Assembly (NCBI GenBank): GCA_028711675.1
Contig: JAQTRT010000199.1
Location: 1 to 5,929, forward strand
Reading direction: 5' to 3'
Source of the DNA: a bacterium
Lineage (GTDB): Bacteria > Spirochaetota > JAHITG01
Length of the DNA: 5,929 nt
Shown here piece by piece: positions 1-3,810 of the stretch; positions within the stretch are counted from its first letter, which is position 1, and every line of letters starts with the position of its first letter. The translations under genes were made by a program, and so were the position numbers. The notes beneath the pieces are model-generated. The model was not told the origin of the DNA and ran no database searches. It worked only from the letters and a program-made list of their open reading frames with translations.

Positions 1-307
1 CCGGCCTGTAAGCGACCACTTCTTCGGTTTCATTGTTCTTTACCAGGAACCTGATCTCCCCGGTCCGGCTGTCATAAGAGATCATCTTTTGAATATTGCT
101 GAAATCGTTTTCCATAATATTCCTGATCTTCAGGAATGATACCTTATTAATGAATTCCTCTGACTTTCTGTCGTATATTTTTTGATTGGCCCGGATAAAT
201 TGAAGGATCATCAGAAGAAAGGAACTGAAGATAAAAATAACAAGTACCACTTCGAGCAGGGAAAAACCGTTCTTTTTTTTAAATAAACGTCTCGAGCCTG
301 TATTCAC
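1..307 (-). CDS. GspJ-like class III prepilin/pseudopilin, 3' end cut off by the window
   Basis: This is a minor pseudopilin-like protein, probably of a type II secretion or type IV pilus-like system, inserted in the inner membrane and processed by a prepilin peptidase. Seen: a basic leader containing KKKNG, then FSLLEV and about 20 hydrophobic residues. Cleavage would fall between Gly14 and Phe15, with Glu19 as the conserved Glu+5 of the mature protein. An amphipathic region follows (RANQKIYDRKSEEF, then LKIRNIMENDF), as in the GspJ/PulJ helix. The start is inferred: a GTG at 307-305 is in frame and preceded by GAGG with an 8-nt spacer. It overlaps the end of the upstream prepilin gene by 29 nt, which suggests translational coupling. 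102 complete codons are visible, without a stop, and the C-terminal globular domain is missing. The J-type assignment rests on order and style only; another minor pilin (PilW-like) is possible. Confidence 0.8.
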   Translation of the reverse strand, partial: MNTGSRRLFKKKNGFSLLEVVLVIFIFSSFLLMILQFIRANQKIYDRKSEEFINKVSFLKIRNIMENDFSNIQKMISYDSRTGEIRFLVKNNETEEVVAYRP

Positions 308-665
308 TTGTCGTACCTCGTTTAGCCGGTTTCCATGACACAGAGACCTGTATGCGGACCATTTCATCCGGAGATATTTCCACAAGGCTGGTCCTTTCGT
401 ATTCCACACGTTCGCCTTTGGACACCTCGAACCTGATGGTCTCCCGGATAAGACCGGGCTTTTCCGCCAGGAGGCGGGACCTGATGTTCTTCAGGAAGAG
501 GATCTTCTCTTCAGCCAGTTTTACGGCATAATAGTATTCCCTGTTCCTGCTCTCAGAGGAGAACGTGTACAGATAAAGCCGGGTAATGCCGAGGCTGACA
601 AAGGAGAACATGAAGATGGCGATCAGCACCTCGATGAGCGAATAGCCTTTACTGTTTTTTTTCAT
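279..665 (-). CDS. PilV/GspI-like class III prepilin (minor pseudopilin)
   Basis: A 128-aa minor pseudopilin. Seen: leader MKKNSKG, then YSLIEVLIAIFMF, a typical prepilin peptidase site with cleavage Gly7|Tyr8 and Glu12 as Glu+5, followed by one N-terminal transmembrane helix. A helix containing YYYAVKLAEEKILFLKNI continues as in GspI/PilV. The C-terminal part has the alternating strand VRIQVSVSWK (Trp111) followed by YRLETFI, the pattern expected of PilV/GspI C-termini. The ATG at 665 was chosen because GGGAG and AGGA stand just before it and the leader then has normal length. The frame stays open upstream to a TTG at 719, but that stretch is part of a non-coding repeat, so the longer form is probably spurious. 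The gene follows the GspG-like gene by 88 nt and overlaps the GspJ-like gene by 29 nt. Prepilin class is well supported; the subfamily is less certain. Confidence 0.85.
   Translation of the reverse strand: MKKNSKGYSLIEVLIAIFMFSFVSLGITRLYLYTFSSESRNREYYYAVKLAEEKILFLKNIRSRLLAEKPGLIRETIRFEVSKGERVEYERTSLVEISPDEMVRIQVSVSWKPAKRGTTSEYRLETFI
316..319 (-). promoter_or_regulatory. Ribosome binding site that fixes a GTG start for the GspJ-like gene
   Basis: GAGG on the minus strand lies 8 nt before the GTG at 307-305 and inside the coding region of the upstream prepilin gene. No ATG occurs in this frame between here and the transmembrane segment, so this site decides the start. Confidence 0.55.
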
Positions 666-753
666 TCCTGCTCCCTGATTCCTGACGGCTGATTCCTTTT
701 CTTTGCGCCTTAGTGGCAAATCTTTCTTTTCCTTCCTGTCCTCTGATTCCTGT
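666..753 (-). repeat. Degenerate intergenic repeat, copy B, between GspG-like and PilV-like genes
   Basis: This junction is filled almost wholly by a sequence related to the one at 1255-1350. On the plus strand both contain, in the same order, a CCTGATTCCTG-type block, TTCCTTTTCTT, GCCTTAG(C/T)GGC, ATCTTTC and another TTCCTTCCTG/GATTCCTG block. Counted by eye, 674-700 matches 1324-1350 at 23 of 27 positions. Copy B lacks the doubled CTTCGTG element that copy A has before GCCTTAG. On the transcribed minus strand the repeat is purine-rich with many AGGA/GGAG words, and its end supplies the ribosome binding site of the PilV-like gene. No ORF or transposase is associated with it. Confidence 0.75.
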
Positions 754-1167
754 TTATTTGAATTGATGCTCGCCGGCCGGAGCCTGGAGGTCGTCGTCTG
801 TGTTCGGGATACCGTCCCTGCCTGAGCTTGAGAGCATGTAATTCATGTCAGGCTGGTTATTCTCTGCTGCGGTCCTGTAATTATACGGCCTTCCGAAACC
901 GTCGGTCAGGGCCTCTTTGCCCAGGAATTTTTCCTTTACCAGGCCGTCCAGGGAATCCGGGTATTTCCTGAATTCCATGAAATAGGTCTCCAGGGAAGCC
1001 TGCAAAGTCTGGAGCTCGGTTTCCGTGGCCTTGATCTTGGAGGTGATAAGGAACCGGGAGACGGACGGGACAGCGATAAAGGCAAAGACGCCCATGATAG
1101 CCAGTACGATAAGGACCTCGATCAGGGTCACGCCCTTCTGGTTTAACCTGATTTTTTTATCATGCAT
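754..1167 (-). CDS. gspG: GspG-like major pseudopilin
   Basis: A 137-aa protein of the type II secretion GspG family, whose members form the main rod of the periplasmic pseudopilus. Seen: short basic leader ending in NQKG, then VTLIEVLIVLAIMG, so prepilin peptidase would cut Gly12|Val13, leaving Glu17 as Glu+5. The long N-terminal helix continues through about residue 67. RKYPDSLDGLV (67-77) corresponds to the YPTTEQGLEALV-like segment of GspG. TDGFGRPYNYR (88-98) corresponds to the DPWGNPYxY motif. SSSGRDGIPNTDDD (113-126) resembles the acidic calcium-binding loop. Length is usual for the family. The ATG at 1167 is preceded by GGAG with an 8-nt spacer. It is first of three prepilin genes and follows the OmpA-fusion gene by 181 nt. 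No ATPase, platform or secretin gene is visible, so it could belong to a type IV pilus-like or orphan pseudopilus rather than a full type II system. Confidence 0.88.
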   Translation of the reverse strand: MHDKKIRLNQKGVTLIEVLIVLAIMGVFAFIAVPSVSRFLITSKIKATETELQTLQASLETYFMEFRKYPDSLDGLVKEKFLGKEALTDGFGRPYNYRTAAENNQPDMNYMLSSSGRDGIPNTDDDLQAPAGEHQFK

Positions 1168-1175
1168 AATATTTT

Positions 1176-1179
1176 CTCC
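1176..1179 (-). promoter_or_regulatory. Ribosome binding site of the GspG-like gene
   Basis: GGAG on the minus strand stands 8 nt before the ATG at 1167, in an otherwise very AT-rich leader (about 1168-1220). It supports the chosen start and shows that this gene can initiate independently of the OmpA-fusion gene 181 nt upstream. Confidence 0.6.
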
Positions 1180-1224
1180 AAATAAGAATACGTTGATAAT
1201 ATTTAAAAAATTTTAAATTTGTGT

Positions 1225-1350
1225 TAATCTGCGTTTTCTGTGGCTTCCTCTCTTTTCCTTCCTGACTCCTGTTAACTAACTCCTTTTCTTCGTGTCTTCG
1301 TGCCTTAGCGGCTATCTTTCCTTCCTGATTCCTGCCAACTGATCCCTTTT
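1225..1350 (-). repeat. Degenerate intergenic repeat, copy A, between OmpA-fusion and GspG-like genes
   Basis: The 181-nt gap 1168-1348 contains no gene. Its part nearest the OmpA-fusion gene is a repeat with internal duplication: 1255-1287 and 1318-1350 are direct repeats matching at 27 of 33 positions, and all six differences are transitions. Between them lie CTTCGTG twice (1288-1294 and 1296-1302) and GCCTTAGCGGC (1302-1312). On the other side is TTAATCTGCG followed by TTTTCTGTGGC (about 1224-1244). The whole is a longer relative of copy B at 666-753. From memory, CTTCGTGTCTTCGTGCCTT-like and TTAATCTGCG-like words recur as interspersed repeats in many uncultivated bacterial genomes; that is recall, not a search. 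The last bases overlap the stop codon of the OmpA-fusion gene. No intrinsic terminator is visible, so read-through transcription is plausible. Confidence 0.75.
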
Positions 1351-3085
1351 ATCTCAATTTTATCATGATCTCCACGCGCCTGTTCTTCTTCCTGTTCTCG
1401 TCATTGTCGTTCGGGAACAGGGGTTTATTATCGCCGTATCCCGCTGCCGCGTACAGATCAGACCTGATTATTTTCGTATTAGCCAGAAAACTCAACACGG
1501 ACTGGGACCGTTTTTCCGAAAGCTTCTGGTTATACTCTTTCGGCCCGATGTTATCCGTATGGCCGTCAATGCTGATCCTCTCGATGTTGTCCCTGTTCTG
1601 TTTCAGCACGTCCGTGACCTTGTTCAATATCTTTTTGGCTTCAGGGTCCAGGGCGGAGATATTCTTCTTGAACAGGATATCCGTGAAACGGATGAGCAGC
1701 GTTTTCTTCTGCTGTTCGACGGCAAGCTTCGTATCCAGCCTGAATCGCGGGGTCTCATATTTATCGCCGGCCGTGTCCTCGTATTTCAGCTGATAGGAAC
1801 AGTCTGCGCCGTTCGGAAGGACTTCGCCGGACGCGCTCTTTCCGTCCCACTCCAAGGCAGGCTTGAAATCCTTTTCCCCGGAAAAGGTCCTGAAAGACCG
1901 TCCGTCCATGAGGGAGATATCCACGTCCCATTTATTGATATCATCCTTTATATTGCCGAATTTCAGGACCACCTTCTCCTTGCCCGGGATGAATTTGTCC
2001 GGCTCGGTCCATGACTTGATATCCGACTGTTTTACATTCCCGGCCTCAGGCAGAGCCGCGCCGGTCTCAGACCGCATCGCCTCTTCTGTTCCCGATACAG
2101 GCTGGTCCGGTATTTCTTTGGTTTCTTCAACAGAAAGTTCCGGGCTGGCCGGCACTTCTTCTTTGCTCTTTTCTTCAAGCATCATCTTTTGGGCTTCAGC
2201 TAAATTCGTGGTAGTGATGATACCGTAGAGCACATAAAGCTTTTTCGAAAAAGGCCCCTCACCAAGATAACAGGTCTTGTCATTGATAATTATGGAGAAT
2301 GGCTCCCCTTCCTCCTGCCAGTCCCCGAACTCCGGGGATGAAAGGTCGATGGAAAATCCGTCCACGTGATAAGGTCTGACCAGGAGCCCGTTCCCGCTGA
2401 TCTCCGCCCTGATCCGTGAATAGGAACCTGATCTTTTTATGATCTCCAGCCACCTGGCATAGTTAAAATCCAATGAATCCGTCTTAAGATCGACCTTTTC
2501 CGCCTCATCATCCATTTCACCTCTGCACAGATCAAGGATATCATCAGCCTGGGCGGCATCCTTGTTCCTGATGCTTATGGGAAATCCCTTTTCGCTGATA
2601 AGGTCTTCCAGCAGGTCCAGGGATTTTTTATCCGCACCGCGCTCCGGGATAAAAATGACGCTGTCATAAAGGCCGATATTATGCATGGCCACAGGGTCGC
2701 TTCTCAGGCAACGGATCACTTCCTCAATGTCCTTCCGGCCCAGGAGGATCACGCCTGACGCAAAGGAATAGGGATTATAATAAAGGATCTTCAGGCCGTC
2801 CAGGCCCGAACCGACCCAGTATATTCTGTGCTTATCGATGCCCTTCCGGGAGGCAAGGTCTTCGATATCGCCGGCTGCCTTGATCGTATCGGCCAGGCAG
2901 GCAAAGAACTTTTGCTCATCGCAGTATTTTTTAACGTCCTGCCTGGTAAACAGGCCTGATCGGATCAGCAACAGAGGATATTGCCCGGAAGTATCGAATT
3001 GTGCAGGGGAAAACAGGTCGAAAGAATGAAGACGGATGATAAAAATGAACAGGATAAAAAATAAAAATATGGTTCTTTTCAGCAT
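1349..3085 (-). CDS. Secreted OmpA-family fusion: degenerate alpha/beta hydrolase-like domain, FlgD-type Ig domain, OmpA domain
   Basis: A 578-aa protein, probably periplasmic or outer-membrane associated. Residues 1-21 form a signal peptide (Lys-Arg, then a long Ile/Phe stretch). Residues about 30-185 resemble an esterase/phospholipase-type alpha/beta hydrolase: IDKHRIYWVGSGLDG (83-97) aligns without gaps to the family's RIYLTGHSMGG elbow, but the nucleophile serine is Gly94, and I see no GHE-type catalytic histidine. Residues 198-285 (KTDSLDFNYARWLEI, GLLVRPYHVDGFSIDLSS) resemble the beta domain that follows such hydrolases. A Glu/Pro-rich linker spans 303-368. Residues 370-450 are FlgD-Ig-like (WDGKSASGEVLPNG). 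Residues 463-578 are an OmpA domain with Asp511 and Arg526 at the spacing that binds diaminopimelate, ending NRRVEI. The ATG lies 2 nt after the preceding stop, without a clear ribosome binding site, suggesting coupled translation. The OmpA part is firm; the hydrolase assignment is from remembered motifs. Confidence 0.88.
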   Translation of the reverse strand: MLKRTIFLFFILFIFIIRLHSFDLFSPAQFDTSGQYPLLLIRSGLFTRQDVKKYCDEQKFFACLADTIKAAGDIEDLASRKGIDKHRIYWVGSGLDGLKILYYNPYSFASGVILLGRKDIEEVIRCLRSDPVAMHNIGLYDSVIFIPERGADKKSLDLLEDLISEKGFPISIRNKDAAQADDILDLCRGEMDDEAEKVDLKTDSLDFNYARWLEIIKRSGSYSRIRAEISGNGLLVRPYHVDGFSIDLSSPEFGDWQEEGEPFSIIINDKTCYLGEGPFSKKLYVLYGIITTTNLAEAQKMMLEEKSKEEVPASPELSVEETKEIPDQPVSGTEEAMRSETGAALPEAGNVKQSDIKSWTEPDKFIPGKEKVVLKFGNIKDDINKWDVDISLMDGRSFRTFSGEKDFKPALEWDGKSASGEVLPNGADCSYQLKYEDTAGDKYETPRFRLDTKLAVEQQKKTLLIRFTDILFKKNISALDPEAKKILNKVTDVLKQNRDNIERISIDGHTDNIGPKEYNQKLSEKRSQSVLSFLANTKIIRSDLYAAAGYGDNKPLFPNDNDENRKKNRRVEIMIKLR

Positions 3086-3087
3086 CT

Positions 3088-3540
3088 TTAATCCGGCTGC
3101 TCGCCCAGGGCCTCGACATCAGCCAGGTCTTTATGCCGGGCCAGGCTCTTTTTATTCAGGATAAATTCGTGTTTCCCGATAAAACCGGCCTCCACATCGC
3201 CGTACGCGCCTCTGACGCAATGAGCTGCGATCTGTTCCCATGTCACGCCGGTCAGCGAAGTGAGGAGATCGATGCGGACAGGGGACACGCCAAGCTGCAC
3301 GACTTTTTCAGGCAGGGAAAAGTCCTCTTCTTTCAGGCCCAGAGAACCGAAACCGAAATCCCCGAGCGCGGCCAGTACCTTGCGCGCGTTCCCGCTGTCA
3401 GGCCTGACCAGGATATCGATATCGCCGGTATAACGCGGCGCGCCGTAAAAAGCCAGGGCATAGGCGCCCACAATGACATATTCAACGTTGTGCGCGTTGA
3501 ATAATTTTAATAACTCTTTGAATTCCTGCTGCAGTTCCAT
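3088..3540 (-). CDS. Minimal nucleotidyltransferase-fold protein (MNT/DUF6036-like)
   Basis: A 150-aa cytoplasmic protein of the polymerase-beta-type nucleotidyltransferase superfamily, in which metal-bound carboxylates transfer a nucleotide to a target. Seen: an N-terminal helix (EFKELLKLFNAHNV), then YVIVGAYALAFYG (21-33), the position of the family's glycine motif. PRYTGDIDILV (35-45) gives the paired carboxylates Asp40 and Asp42; RIDLLT contains Asp91, a candidate third ligand. The C-terminal RHKDLADVEAL (135-145) is the KDLxD element common in these small proteins. The catalytic residues look intact. The ATG at 3540 has a perfect AAGGAGG seven nt upstream. The gene overlaps the 62-aa gene before it by 59 nt and ends 2 nt before the OmpA fusion. 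Related pairs are often discussed as toxin-antitoxin-like modules; the target (tRNA, protein or small molecule) cannot be read from the sequence. Confidence 0.85.
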   Translation of the reverse strand: MELQQEFKELLKLFNAHNVEYVIVGAYALAFYGAPRYTGDIDILVRPDSGNARKVLAALGDFGFGSLGLKEEDFSLPEKVVQLGVSPVRIDLLTSLTGVTWEQIAAHCVRGAYGDVEAGFIGKHEFILNKKSLARHKDLADVEALGEQPD

Positions 3541-3670
3541 TCAACTGCCTCCTTAGAAATTCGACTGCTTCGATGCGTTCACGGAAGGACTTTTTCAGCC
3601 AGTATTGCAGGTCTCCCCCGGTTTTTAATGCGTCATGGAATCCGCGGATCTTAATTGTTTTTTGGACCAT
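3482..3670 (-). CDS. Small antitoxin-like partner of the nucleotidyltransferase
   Basis: A 62-aa protein without signal peptide or membrane segment. It follows a pattern I recall for small proteins encoded just before MNT/DUF6036-type nucleotidyltransferases: a short beta start (MVQKTIKIRGF), then a D-x-x-Y-W element (Asp20, Tyr23, Trp24), an E-R-x-E-A-V helix (31-36), LRRQ (39-42), and a closing IQRVIKIIQR helix like the common LQRV ending. The ATG at 3670 is preceded by AGGGAA and a promoter with a perfect -35 box. The gene overlaps the nucleotidyltransferase by 59 nt in another frame, so the two are almost certainly made together. A role as antitoxin or specificity partner is inferred from pairing only. 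The overlap argues against the frame being a chance opening, since the family motif continues into it. Confidence 0.75.
   Translation of the reverse strand: MVQKTIKIRGFHDALKTGGDLQYWLKKSFRERIEAVEFLRRQLNGTAAGIQRVIKIIQRAQR
3548..3554 (-). promoter_or_regulatory. Strong ribosome binding site of the nucleotidyltransferase, inside the upstream gene
   Basis: AAGGAGG on the minus strand, 7 nt before the ATG at 3540. The same bases fall in codons CTA AGG AGG CAG of the 62-aa gene, which encode its LRRQ motif. The site decides the nucleotidyltransferase start and shows that the overlap is built into both genes. Confidence 0.85.
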
Positions 3671-3687
3671 ATGTGCTTTCCCTGAAT

Positions 3688-3717
3688 ATAATATAAAAAA
3701 TTACAATATTTTGTCAA
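3688..3717 (-). promoter_or_regulatory. Sigma-70-like promoter for the antitoxin-like/nucleotidyltransferase (and perhaps OmpA) genes
   Basis: On the minus strand a perfect TTGACA (3717-3712) is followed after 18 nt by TATTAT (3693-3688, five of six consensus bases). The spacer is rich in T. A start of transcription near 3681 would leave a leader of only about a dozen bases before the ATG at 3670, just enough to hold the AGGGAA ribosome binding site. The overlapping TTATAT at 3695-3690 (spacer 16) is an alternative -10 box. It is the clearest promoter in the window and may serve the genes down to the pseudopilins, as no terminator is seen between them. Confidence 0.6.
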
Positions 3718-3810
3718 CCAGATAAACATATACCGGCCCAGCGGCCCTGCGGGAAAAGCCTGAAGTTCCTGATATCAGCATGCAGCAATAGGAACAACGG
3801 AGCCGTAGCA
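3718..3810. other. Short spacer after the beta-helix gene, without recognised terminator
   Basis: Between the beta-helix stop codon and the -35 box there are 93 nt. They hold a 10-bp palindrome CTGATATCAG (3769-3778) and small GC-rich self-complementary words (for example GGCC separated by 4 nt near 3734-3745), but no stem followed by a U-run. I see no gene here on either strand. Confidence 0.4.

Noticed and set aside
666..719. An 18-residue N-terminal extension of the PilV-like prepilin from a TTG at 719
   Set aside because: The extension is a translation of the intergenic repeat copy B, would give an abnormally long leader, and a well-placed ATG with ribosome binding site stands at 665.
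1196..1227. Possible promoter before the GspG-like gene (TTAACA at 1227-1222 and TATTAT at 1201-1196)
   Set aside because: The spacer is 20 nt and the region is so AT-rich that -10-like words are expected by chance; kept only as a possibility.
1559..2014. Long open frame on the plus strand, antisense to the OmpA-fusion gene
   Set aside because: It has no ribosome binding site or recognisable domain and lies opposite a gene with clear domains; a coding shadow.
3133..3504. Open frame on the plus strand opposite the nucleotidyltransferase gene
   Set aside because: The minus-strand frame carries the conserved catalytic motifs; the plus frame shows no family resemblance.
3769..3778. Palindrome CTGATATCAG as a terminator or operator
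   Set aside because: Too short for a terminator, no U-run follows, and a 10-bp palindrome alone is weak evidence for an operator.
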